7,568 nucleotides of DNA from Chloroflexota bacterium. Its GTDB lineage: Bacteria > Chloroflexota > UBA11872. Position numbers and translations under genes: made by a program. The first letter of the stretch is position 1, and each line of letters starts with the position of its first letter. The stretch lies in assembly GCA_028875175.1 (NCBI GenBank), contig JAPPFO010000029.1, positions 29,249 through 36,816 on the forward strand, read 5' to 3'. Of this stretch, positions 1 through 7,332 are shown one piece after another. The notes beneath the pieces are model-generated. The model was not told the DNA's origin, ran no database searches, and was given only the letters and a program-made list of their open reading frames with translations.

Positions 1-2454
1 CACGGCGGCAATCAGGAAGCCGATTGACAGAATCCCGAATATGCCCACCCGGGTTGCATCATCGCGCGCGGCGGCAATCTCGGCTCGGGCATCGCGGGCA
101 TCAAGCGGTTTGAAACGCTTGAGCAGCAGCGTTTGGCGCACTTCAAGGGCATGGACATCCGGGTCGATGTGCGCCAGCACAGTCCAGGGCGTCTGTCCCA
201 AGCTGCGCTCCACGTAGTCGAGATTCACGATTACGAACGGTCCGTCTTCCGGATAGTGCGTGGGAAACAGGTCGGTCCACCCCGCGATAAAGAACTCAAG
301 GGTTTGGGGCGTGCCAAAGTCGATTCGCAGCGGGTCGCCAAGACTCAGGTTCAACTCGCCCTGAAACTTCTCACGCGAGGCGATCAGCGCCTGTTCGTCC
401 AGCGCCAGTTGATTCATGAGACTGTTCAGCGCAAACGGGCTGAAGTCGTCTCGCCACCAAACAGTCTCCGCGAAATCAAGCGGATCAACGCCGTATGTTC
501 GCACCGGCACTCGCAGGGCCTCACCGGGGCGCCGGAAGCCCGTGTCCTCGTTCTGCCAGAGCCGCGCCACGCGCAGAATCTGGGGGACTTCCAGGTGTCG
601 CTCCACCGGCAGGAACGACCATTCCTGCGTTTCCTCGTCGTAGTCGCCAATCTCCAGAAAGTCCGCCTGCGACCCGACGGAGAAGTAGACCCGATCGTCG
701 AAGTTGCGGTCCATCGTGGCGGCCATCGAGGCGCTGAACGACCCGATGGCCAGGGTGAGCACCAGCAGGAATATCAGACGAGTGAACTGCCGCGGCTCGC
801 GCGCAATCTGGCGCAGGCCCAGGTGCATCGACACGCCAAGAAAACGGTTTCCGAGCAGCGCCAGGCCGGCGACCATCAACGGGAAGAAGCGCAGGAACAG
901 CAGCGTGATGGCAAACATGAACATGATGGGAATAATGACCAGCAGCGGATCGGAAAACAGATCGCCGCCGTCGCCAACGGTCACCAACTGGTCGCGCTGC
1001 CGCAACGTGAAGTAGCCGTACGCCGCGCCGACCACAACGATCACGTCAACGAAATAGCGCTGAAACCAGGGCCGGTCGGTGCTCCGCGAGACTTCTTGCT
1101 TGTACGTGACAATGCTGTGGCGGGCGGCTCCGATGGCCGGCAACAAGGTAGCCACAATGGCCAACGTCGCTGCGGCGCCGGACCAGACGAAGTGTTGAGT
1201 CGTGATGTCGATAGGCAGGGGCTCTCGGTTGGTAAACACCAGGAACGTGAACGTCTTGCCGATCACCTGCGCCAGTAACGATCCCAGGAACGGGCCGGCG
1301 GCCGTGGCAATCCCTCCAATCAGGAGTCCCTCGAGCACATAGATCCCCACAATCTGTAACGTGCCGATGCCTCGGCTTTTCAGAATGGCGATCTCGTTTC
1401 GTTGTCGATCAACTACCATTCCGGCCGTGAGGATGATGTAGTAGAGCGTGAGAGCGACGATCGGGGCGCTGAGGATCAGCAGCAGCAGGGTCAGGAAAAA
1501 GAGCTTTTGCTCGAAATCGAAGAAGATCGGCTCAGGCGAATTCTCCAGACGCGTGCCTTCCCAAACCGCGTTGGCGTTGATTCGGATGAGTACCAGGCCG
1601 CCGGTGATCCGCCGGTAATTGGTGGCCCGAATCGCGTCGATGTCGAAATCGGCGTACCAGGTCGCCTCGCTAAAGGCCGCCGGTGCATAATCCAGCAAGG
1701 GCCCAAGGTACGCCGGTCGCTCGATGTAGATCCCGCCCTCGTCGAAGGCTGCTCGAACCGGATAGGGCCAGTAGTTGCTTTCGGGATCCTTGGGAAGCAT
1801 TCGTGCCACAACGCGAAGAGCTACTGGAGCCGGATCGCCGGTGGCCGGATCGGGAAACTGCATACCGACGACGTCCCCGACCAGCAACCCCAGCTTGTCC
1901 AGTGCGTTGCTGGTCAATGCAGCTTCAAACAGGGGCATCCTGGCGCCGGCCGGACCGATGAACTCGCTGGTCTCGGCAGACGGCCGGCGGCCTTCGGTGA
2001 TGATGACATTGTCGAAGAGTTCATTGATGGTGTACATGAACGCGAAGCCGAATCGGCGTGGCGGCGCCGAGAGGTCGCCGTCCTCCGGAGGCGAGAGATC
2101 AAGCATGGCCCGCCGGCCCGTCGACAGATAGCTGATCAGTTGCGTGGTTGGCAGCCCAACCGCCTCGGGAATCAGGGAGCGAAAGAACTGGTCGTAGGCC
2201 AGGTAGTCCCCGGCGCTCGTCGGGCTGGTGGCATCTGTTTCCTTGTGCCGGATAAAGATGCTCGACGACGGCTGCGCCTGGGGAATCGGCTTGCGCAGCT
2301 CACGCTGCAGCAGCAGGCCGCTGATGCCCTCGGCGTATAGAGGCACGGACGTAGCCAGCGTGACGGTGACGAGGAGCCCGATCGCCGTGGAACTGATGAG
2401 CGCCCGATTGCTGAACAGGCGCTTGGCCACGAAGCGAATGATGGCTAGCGGCAC
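1..2454 (-). CDS. FtsX/MacB-type ABC transporter permease, C-terminus cut by window edge
   Basis: The minus strand is open for 818 codons from a GTG at 2454 to position 1, with no stop, so the C-terminus is missing. The protein is probably an inner-membrane permease of the FtsX/MacB (type VII ABC) class. A first membrane helix at about residues 19-40 is followed by a roughly 275-residue extracytoplasmic domain. Next come hydrophobic segments at about 318-345, 375-398 and 422-444. Between the first two sits the hallmark FtsX motif NEIAILKSRGIG (353-364), then IYVLEGLLIG (371-380). More hydrophobic stretches at 467-484, 503-534 and 558-578 lead into a second soluble domain (about 580-795). A helix starting near 801 is cut by the edge. 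This layout fits the duplicated, roughly 1,000-residue permeases with two FtsX modules. An in-frame TAG (2497-2499) and the absence of any ATG before the first helix make GTG the best start. It lies 42 nt after the adaptor gene, which indicates an operon. The partner ATPase is not in the window. Substrate unknown. Confidence 0.9.
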   Translation of the reverse strand, partial: MPLAIIRFVAKRLFSNRALISSTAIGLLVTVTLATSVPLYAEGISGLLLQRELRKPIPQAQPSSSIFIRHKETDATSPTSAGDYLAYDQFFRSLIPEAVGLPTTQLISYLSTGRRAMLDLSPPEDGDLSAPPRRFGFAFMYTINELFDNVIITEGRRPSAETSEFIGPAGARMPLFEAALTSNALDKLGLLVGDVVGMQFPDPATGDPAPVALRVVARMLPKDPESNYWPYPVRAAFDEGGIYIERPAYLGPLLDYAPAAFSEATWYADFDIDAIRATNYRRITGGLVLIRINANAVWEGTRLENSPEPIFFDFEQKLFFLTLLLLILSAPIVALTLYYIILTAGMVVDRQRNEIAILKSRGIGTLQIVGIYVLEGLLIGGIATAAGPFLGSLLAQVIGKTFTFLVFTNREPLPIDITTQHFVWSGAAATLAIVATLLPAIGAARHSIVTYKQEVSRSTDRPWFQRYFVDVIVVVGAAYGYFTLRQRDQLVTVGDGGDLFSDPLLVIIPIMFMFAITLLFLRFFPLMVAGLALLGNRFLGVSMHLGLRQIAREPRQFTRLIFLLVLTLAIGSFSASMAATMDRNFDDRVYFSVGSQADFLEIGDYDEETQEWSFLPVERHLEVPQILRVARLWQNEDTGFRRPGEALRVPVRTYGVDPLDFAETVWWRDDFSPFALNSLMNQLALDEQALIASREKFQGELNLSLGDPLRIDFGTPQTLEFFIAGWTDLFPTHYPEDGPFVIVNLDYVERSLGQTPWTVLAHIDPDVHALEVRQTLLLKRFKPLDARDARAEIAAARDDATRVGIFGILSIGFLIAAV

Positions 2455-2462
2455 TGGATCCG

Positions 2463-2466
2463 CTCC
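2463..2466 (-). promoter_or_regulatory. Ribosome binding site of the permease gene
   Basis: GGAG on the minus strand lies 8 nt before the GTG at 2454. It supports this GTG over the out-of-frame ATG at 2480, which reaches a stop after 11 codons. Confidence 0.6.
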
Positions 2467-2496
2467 GAAACCCTCGGCATGTTCAGCAGCGCTTGC

Positions 2497-4980
2497 CTAG
2501 GGCGCGGCGAAGATCATCTGGCCCTCGTCCAGTCCGGAGAGGACTTCAACTTCGCTGTCGCTCCGGATGCCCGTGACGATCGGCAGGCTGCGCCTCTGCT
2601 CATTCACCACGGTTTCGACGAACGTGCGCTCGTTCAGGTCGCGCAGCGATGTGACGGGGACCTTCAGGACATCGTCCTTAGTCTGCAAGGTGATGTTGAC
2701 CCGAGCCAGCATGCCCATGCGCACTTCCTGGCCTTCGAAGTCAACCTCAACCAGCGCATCGGGAATTCGCACCGTCTGCCCCGTTTGGGTGACGATGGTG
2801 CGTGGAATGGCGCTGACGTTACCGTCGAATTTCACGCCGGGAAACGCGTCCAGCGCAACCTCGGCCGGCTGACCAACCGACATCTTGGACTGGTCTTGCT
2901 CGGCAATCCTGACTTCAATGATCAAATCCGACGGATCGGCGATCCCAATGACCTCATTAAACGCCCTGGCCTGGGATCCCGCCCGTCCCCGCGTGAACGT
3001 AATCACACCGTCGAACGGCGCCCGGATCACGTTGTCTTCGGACTGAGTAAGTAGAGCTTCCAGCGCTATGCGGCTGCGCTCCACTTCGTTCTCCAGGATT
3101 TGGAGCTCGAAATCCGTTGCCGACTCGCCGCGCTCGAACCGATCAAAGTTCTCAACCGCGGCCTCGAATTCCAGTCGCGCGGCCTCTTCGTTGTTCAGCG
3201 CAACGCGCAACGTGGCCAGCGAGGGAGCACCCGTGACTTCCTGAAAACGGGCCTCGGCCACCCGCAAATCCGCCAGGGCCGCATCCAGCGCAGCCTCGGC
3301 GTCAGGCAACGCCGTCAGGCTGGTCGTCCGGGCCTCCCCGGCGTGACGTGCCACGGCATCCGCCTCCGATTGGCCCCGCAGATACTGGTCGATCTTGGAA
3401 GACGCCGCCTGCACGCGGGCTCGCGCGGCGGCCAGAGAACTGTTCTGGTCAATCTGTATCGCGCTGGCTATGCGAGCGATGGCTTGCTGGATCGTTCCGC
3501 TGCCGACGAGCGAGGCAAGGCTAAGCTCCGCCGCCCGTAGCCGGTGGTTGGCCAGCTCGACATTGGCTGTTGCCGTCGCCACGTTGACCCGATGTTCAGC
3601 CAGTGCCTTCTGCACCAGCCGCTCGGCCTCTTCCTCCTCGGTGCCGTCGTCCAGCAACTCGGCGAGCTGCGTTTCTAGCAGGTCCAGCGCCGCCAGCGCA
3701 TTGTCGTAGCTTGCCTGGGCTGTTGCTATCTCCGCCGGCGTCGCCGGCCTGATGGCCTCGTTGTATGCCCGCTGCGCCGCCTGGTAGTCCAGCTCGGCTC
3801 GTTGACGGGCCTGATTGGACGCATTCGAACCGCTTCTGGTGATCTCATCGCGTGTCAGCCGGGCCTTTTCGAGGTTTTGCTCGGCCTCAATGACTTGCTC
3901 CGGGAACGGCCGAAACGTCACTTCGTGTAGCGTCTCGGCGAGTCTCGACACTTCGGCGCGTTTAGCAGCGATGTCGGCCCGCTTGGCAACGATGGCGGCC
4001 ATCACCTGGATATTGTCCTCGCGAGTCTGAGCGCGCATGGTCGAGGCAACGGTTTCCATCGCGTCCTGAGCATTCACCAGATTCTGATCAGCCCGTACGA
4101 CCGCGGACCGGGCCTCGGTCACGGCGGCAACGGCCGCGTTCACCTGGGCGCGGGCCGTGTCTTCGGGAGAAGCTCCGGTCGATACCGTCCCGGCCTCGAG
4201 CGCCCGCAGGTTTTCGGTCGCCACGGTCAAATCCGCCTTCAACCCATCCAGCGCGGCTTGCGCCTGCGCGCGCGCCTGCGCCTCAGAAACAACCCCGGCT
4301 GCCTCGGCCTTCACCTCGGCCAATCGGCCTTCGGCATTGGTCACGGCCCGCTGCGCACGAACCAGCGCGGCCTCGGCCTCGGTCAAGCTCAGGTCCACCT
4401 CGCCCCGATCCTCGCGGGTTGCCAGATCGATTGCCAGGGCCTCCACCTGCTCGGCCGTAGCGCGCCGCAACAACTGGTCAAACGCCTTGCGTTGGTTCTC
4501 CAACACCAACTCCGCGTTGGCGACCGCGCGCTGAGCCGCCGCGCGTTCGTCGCGTGCGCGGGTGCGTGCCGCATCCAATCGCAGCTCCGCATTCTGCAGC
4601 GCCTCCTGCGAGCTCTCGATGTCCGATTCAAGACGACCCGTTTCAAGTTCGGCCAGGATGTCGCCTTGCGTCACCTCGTCGCCTTGAGCGACATACATGG
4701 TCTTGACCCGACCGTCGGCTTTGAACGCCAGTTCGGTACGGTCCAGCGCCTCAACGCGGGCCGTCGTTCGAATGGCCTCGATCAGCTGGCCGCGCGTCAC
4801 CGGCACCATCGGCCGCTGTCGCACCGACTCCGTTCGCGTGATCAGCGTCGGCGTCGGTTCAACCGTCTGAATAAACGTCTCGCAGGCGGCTAGCACGGTT
4901 CCGGCCAGCGCCAGGGCCGGCAGGCCCGCAATTCGCAAGCCGATCTTTGGGAGCGTGAGCGTACGTCGCAACAAGGCCAT
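2497..4980 (-). CDS. HlyD/RND-type membrane-fusion lipoprotein with very long coiled coil
   Basis: This is the periplasmic or cell-surface adaptor subunit of an ABC exporter, 827 residues long, whereas MacA/HlyD adaptors usually have about 370-480. A basic n-region (R5, R6, K12, R16) and a hydrophobic core lead to the lipobox LAAC with lipidation cysteine C33, so it is probably a lipoprotein. Residues 82-118 form the first half of a biotinyl-lipoyl-like domain (ADGRVKTMYVAQGDEVTQGD). The second half is at about 650-682 (VIRAPFDGVITFTRGRAG). Between them lie about 530 residues rich in Ala, Glu, Arg and Leu, predicted to be coiled coil. Beta-barrel and membrane-proximal domains follow (about 683-827, including GQPAEVALDAFPG and VLKVPVTSLRDLNERTFV). 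The ATG start precedes a complete lipoprotein signal, although I see no good Shine-Dalgarno. The permease follows 42 nt downstream, so the two are probably co-transcribed. Family assignment is strong; the cargo is unknown. Confidence 0.92.
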   Translation of the reverse strand: MALLRRTLTLPKIGLRIAGLPALALAGTVLAACETFIQTVEPTPTLITRTESVRQRPMVPVTRGQLIEAIRTTARVEALDRTELAFKADGRVKTMYVAQGDEVTQGDILAELETGRLESDIESSQEALQNAELRLDAARTRARDERAAAQRAVANAELVLENQRKAFDQLLRRATAEQVEALAIDLATREDRGEVDLSLTEAEAALVRAQRAVTNAEGRLAEVKAEAAGVVSEAQARAQAQAALDGLKADLTVATENLRALEAGTVSTGASPEDTARAQVNAAVAAVTEARSAVVRADQNLVNAQDAMETVASTMRAQTREDNIQVMAAIVAKRADIAAKRAEVSRLAETLHEVTFRPFPEQVIEAEQNLEKARLTRDEITRSGSNASNQARQRAELDYQAAQRAYNEAIRPATPAEIATAQASYDNALAALDLLETQLAELLDDGTEEEEAERLVQKALAEHRVNVATATANVELANHRLRAAELSLASLVGSGTIQQAIARIASAIQIDQNSSLAAARARVQAASSKIDQYLRGQSEADAVARHAGEARTTSLTALPDAEAALDAALADLRVAEARFQEVTGAPSLATLRVALNNEEAARLEFEAAVENFDRFERGESATDFELQILENEVERSRIALEALLTQSEDNVIRAPFDGVITFTRGRAGSQARAFNEVIGIADPSDLIIEVRIAEQDQSKMSVGQPAEVALDAFPGVKFDGNVSAIPRTIVTQTGQTVRIPDALVEVDFEGQEVRMGMLARVNITLQTKDDVLKVPVTSLRDLNERTFVETVVNEQRRSLPIVTGIRSDSEVEVLSGLDEGQMIFAAP

Positions 4981-5197
4981 GGGCTTTCGGGTCGTGGTGG
5001 CGGGGTGGCTTCCCGCGTGCGGTACGGTTGGCGCGAGCTAAACCATTGTTTCACATGCGCGGCTGCCAGTCCCGTAAGAATCTTGACAGAAGCCAAGACC
5101 TGAAGAGCGGCGCCGGCCTGCGGGCCCAGCCTGATCCTGCCTGCCCCCGCGCGCTGGTAGACTTTTCCAGTTCCGGGACCCGAAATACTAAGACCGT
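4981..5197. promoter_or_regulatory. Divergent intergenic region (promoters inferred)
   Basis: These 217 nt separate the leftward adaptor gene from the rightward ATP-grasp-like gene, so both promoters should lie here. I see no convincing -35/-10 pair. An AATACT (5184-5189) 8 nt before the TTG start matches TATAAT at 4 of 6 positions. If used, it would give an almost leaderless mRNA, but no good -35 sits at the right spacing. A plus-strand TTGACA at 5083-5088 has no -10 partner. The stretch 5110-5155 is GC-rich with several CCTG repeats and no clear stem-loop. Both the region's role and the sites are inferred from gene layout. Confidence 0.4.
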
Positions 5198-6640
5198 TTG
5201 ACGCCCCTGAGCACTACGGCGGAGCTGTCGGCAAAAGACGAGCGAGCGGCCGCCCACCGCATTGGCAGGGCCACGCCCCTCGGGAGCACTGAGCCGTCGG
5301 ACGCGGCGAGCACGCCGTGGCGAATCGCTCCCAGACCTTTCCCACTTTCTCCGTCGGCCGTGGCTGAACTCGAGCGGCTTGGTAACGACCTGCTGGCCTT
5401 CTACATCGCGGCCAACCGGCTCTACACCAGCGCCGTGCGCGGCCGTGCGCCCGCCTGGGTACTGAAGTGCCTTGAGCAAGGCAAGCCCGAACGCGTCCGC
5501 GAACTTGGCCGTCTGCGACGCTATCGGTCCGCGCTCCCTGTCATGATCCGGCCCGACCTCATGGCGCTTGAGCATGGTGGCTTCATGGCCACCGAGCTGG
5601 ATGCCGTTCCTGGCGGCTTCGGCGTCCTGGGCGCCATCAGCCGTGCTTATCAGGACTTGGGGTTCGATCTTGTTGGCGGAACTGATGGCATGGTCCAGGG
5701 ACTGGCCGCTGCCCTACGCGGCGCCGCCCGCGTTGATGACCCCGCGGTCGCCCTCGTCGTGGCGGACGAGTCCGAGGACTACCGGCCAGAGATGGACTGG
5801 GCCGCCACCGCCCTGCGCGAGGCCGGTTTGCCCACCCGCCAGATTCATCCGCGCGACCTGCGCTTGCACGACGACGCGCTACAGATGCGTAACTGCCACG
5901 GCTGGGAGCACGTAAACCTCGTCTACCGCTTCCTGGAACTGCACGACTTGCCCAACATTCCCAAGATCGATCTGGTCATCTACGCCATGAAGCACCGGCT
6001 GGCAACCGTCACCGCCCCGTTCAAGAGCTACCTGGAAGAAAAGCTGCTGTTCTATCTGTTCCACCACCCTGAGCTGGACACCTTCTGGCGTGATGCGCTC
6101 GGCCGCGAGACTCAGGCTCGGCTGGCGCGGATGTTGCCGCCGACGTGGCTACTTGATCCCCAGCCGATCCCACCCACCGCGGCTCTGGACCCGCCGCTGA
6201 CGGCCGGCAAGCGACGCATCCGACATTGGGCGGACCTTCGCGGGCTTTCGCAGCGCGAGCGGCGGCTGGTGCTCAAGCCCTCCGGGTTCTCGGAACTGGC
6301 CTGGGGCAGCCGCGGCGTGACCATTGGCCATGACGTGAACCAGGACGAGTGGAACCAGGCCGTCGACACCGCCTTGGCGAGCTTCGAAACCACGCCCTAC
6401 ATCCTCCAGCAGTTCCACCAGAGCCGCCGGGTTCGCGTGAGCTACTACGACGTGCAGGCCGATGCCGTGCGCCCAATGACAGGACGTGCGCGCCTGTCGC
6501 CCTACTACATGGTGGTGGACGGCAAGACCCGGCTGTGCGGAGTGTTAGTGACCGTCGTGCCGGCGGCGAATAAGGTGATTCATGGCACCTCGGAGTCCGT
6601 CATGATGCCGGCCATGGTGAGCGACGGCGCCGAGATCTAG
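5198..6640 (+). CDS. Uncharacterised ATP-grasp-like protein (possibly circularly permuted type)
   Basis: The product is a soluble 480-residue protein with no signal peptide or membrane helix. Conserved-looking blocks, in order, are RPFPLSP and LGNDLLAFYIAANRLY (46-76), MIRPDLMALEHGGFMATELD plus VPGGFG (116-142), LPNIPKIDLVIYAMKHRL (251-268), then LVLKPSGF with K360 and AWGSRGVTIGHD (368-379). These are followed by YILQQF (401-406) and SPYYMVV...CGVLVTVVP...IHG (434-463). The lysine followed by a Gly-rich turn and a hinge-like LQQF resembles ATP-grasp nucleotide binding. The RPD...ELD block resembles the pre-ATP-grasp region of glutathionylspermidine synthase-like and circularly permuted ATP-grasp proteins. 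It may therefore ligate a carboxylate to an amine or thiol, but the substrate and family are not established. An in-frame TAA at 5189-5191 and the lack of any other ATG, GTG or TTG before the conserved block make TTG at 5198 the likely start. Residues 1-42 look poorly conserved. The gene stands alone on its strand. Confidence 0.7.
   Translation: MTPLSTTAELSAKDERAAAHRIGRATPLGSTEPSDAASTPWRIAPRPFPLSPSAVAELERLGNDLLAFYIAANRLYTSAVRGRAPAWVLKCLEQGKPERVRELGRLRRYRSALPVMIRPDLMALEHGGFMATELDAVPGGFGVLGAISRAYQDLGFDLVGGTDGMVQGLAAALRGAARVDDPAVALVVADESEDYRPEMDWAATALREAGLPTRQIHPRDLRLHDDALQMRNCHGWEHVNLVYRFLELHDLPNIPKIDLVIYAMKHRLATVTAPFKSYLEEKLLFYLFHHPELDTFWRDALGRETQARLARMLPPTWLLDPQPIPPTAALDPPLTAGKRRIRHWADLRGLSQRERRLVLKPSGFSELAWGSRGVTIGHDVNQDEWNQAVDTALASFETTPYILQQFHQSRRVRVSYYDVQADAVRPMTGRARLSPYYMVVDGKTRLCGVLVTVVPAANKVIHGTSESVMMPAMVSDGAEI
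6637..6640. other. Shared CTAG carrying both convergent stop codons
   Basis: The palindrome CTAG supplies TAG to the plus-strand ATP-grasp-like gene (6638-6640) and TAG to the minus-strand siroheme synthase gene (6639-6637). The two genes overlap tail to tail by 4 nt. I see no terminator hairpin with a T-tract around it. Confidence 0.95.
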
Positions 6641-7332
6641 CTCCCGGCGTTCGGGTCCTGCCGCGAGGCAGCCCAGGCCTCGATTCGAGCTTCCACCAGC
6701 GCCTGCGCCGCCGCCGGACCTTGGCTGCGCAACAGGTCGTACAGCCCGTCGGCGCGCAGCCCCCGCCACAGGCGCTCACGTTCCACGAACGTGTCCACCC
6801 GCTCGCGAACCAGCCGACGCCAGGTCAGATAGTGCGCCAGGTGGTCTTCAATCTCCGGTCCGTACCGCTGGGCCAGGTCGTCCTTGAGCGCGCCGGTGAA
6901 GCCGGGACTGGCGCCGCCGCTATTCACCGCGATCGAGATCGATCCATGCTTCACGTAGGCCGACGCGAAGAAGTCGCAATGCGCCGGGTCGTCCACCACG
7001 TTTACCAGCAGCCCGCGATCCCGGGCGTCGGCCTCGATGGCGTAGTCCACCGGCCGCTCGCCGGTCGCGATGATGGCGACGCGATGCCCATCGAGGTCCG
7101 ATGGCGCATACGAGCGACGCCTGAGCCGGATCTCCCCGGCGTCCCCCATGTCCTGCAGTCGACGATCGAACGGGTCGGCAAAGTCCGGCGCGGCGATCAC
7201 CGTAGTCGCCACGCCAAAGTCCACCAGCAGGCAGGCCTTGAAGTACGCCGGCTCGCCGCCGCCAACCACCACGGCGGATTGGCCCTGCAAGTTCAACGCC
7301 ACCGGCAGGTAGGCGCGCTCGCCGCTAGTCAC
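6637..7332 (-). CDS. Precorrin-2 dehydrogenase / sirohydrochlorin ferrochelatase (Met8/CysG N-terminal type)
   Basis: This 231-residue cytoplasmic enzyme should oxidise precorrin-2 to sirohydrochlorin with NAD+ and, in Met8-like members, insert Fe2+ to make siroheme, the cofactor of sulfite and nitrite reductases. An N-terminal Rossmann fold shows VVVGGG (21-26). The motif NVVDD (111-115) carries D114, which aligns with the catalytic Asp104 of Salmonella CysG. IAVNSGGASP (134-143) carries S138, aligning with CysG Ser128. A helical C-terminal domain (about 155-220, including RERLWRGL) is typical. Length matches the stand-alone Met8 type: the CysG methyltransferase domain is absent, so uroporphyrinogen methyltransferase must be encoded elsewhere. 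The loop after the glycines reads EPAYFK rather than the usual E/D-VAxRK. The GTG start at 7332 overlaps the stop of the upstream gene (GTGA) and gives a normal N-terminus for the family. Confidence 0.92.
   Translation of the reverse strand: MTSGERAYLPVALNLQGQSAVVVGGGEPAYFKACLLVDFGVATTVIAAPDFADPFDRRLQDMGDAGEIRLRRRSYAPSDLDGHRVAIIATGERPVDYAIEADARDRGLLVNVVDDPAHCDFFASAYVKHGSISIAVNSGGASPGFTGALKDDLAQRYGPEIEDHLAHYLTWRRLVRERVDTFVERERLWRGLRADGLYDLLRSQGPAAAQALVEARIEAWAASRQDPNAGS

Noticed and set aside
133..1278. Long plus-strand open frame (381 codons)
   Set aside because: It lies antisense to the FtsX-type permease and its translation is Arg/Gln/His-rich with no recognisable domain. Long antisense frames are expected opposite GC-rich coding sequence.
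1402..2340. Long plus-strand open frame (312 codons)
   Set aside because: It is antisense to the N-terminal half of the permease, has low-complexity charged composition and no family motifs.
2445..2480. ATG at 2480 as the permease start
   Set aside because: It is in another frame and meets TAG after 11 codons. The GTG at 2454 is in the permease frame with GGAG 8 nt upstream.
4258..4893. Plus-strand open frame (211 codons) opposite the adaptor
   Set aside because: It is a shadow of the Ala/Glu-rich adaptor coding sequence and has biased Arg/Leu/Gln composition.
5045..5075. TGGCA...GC on the minus strand resembling a sigma-54 promoter
   Set aside because: The GG and GC elements are not at the required spacing.
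5083..5088. Perfect TTGACA (-35 box) on the plus strand
   Set aside because: No -10-like hexamer occurs 15-19 nt downstream, where the sequence is GC-rich, and it is over 100 nt from the start codon.
5360..5362. Internal GTG as an alternative start of the ATP-grasp-like gene
   Set aside because: It would remove RPFPLSP and part of a block that looks conserved. The TTG at 5198 keeps it.
5051..5575. Minus-strand open frame (174 codons) across the intergenic region
   Set aside because: Most of it is antisense to the conserved ATP-grasp-like gene, and it has no recognisable domain.
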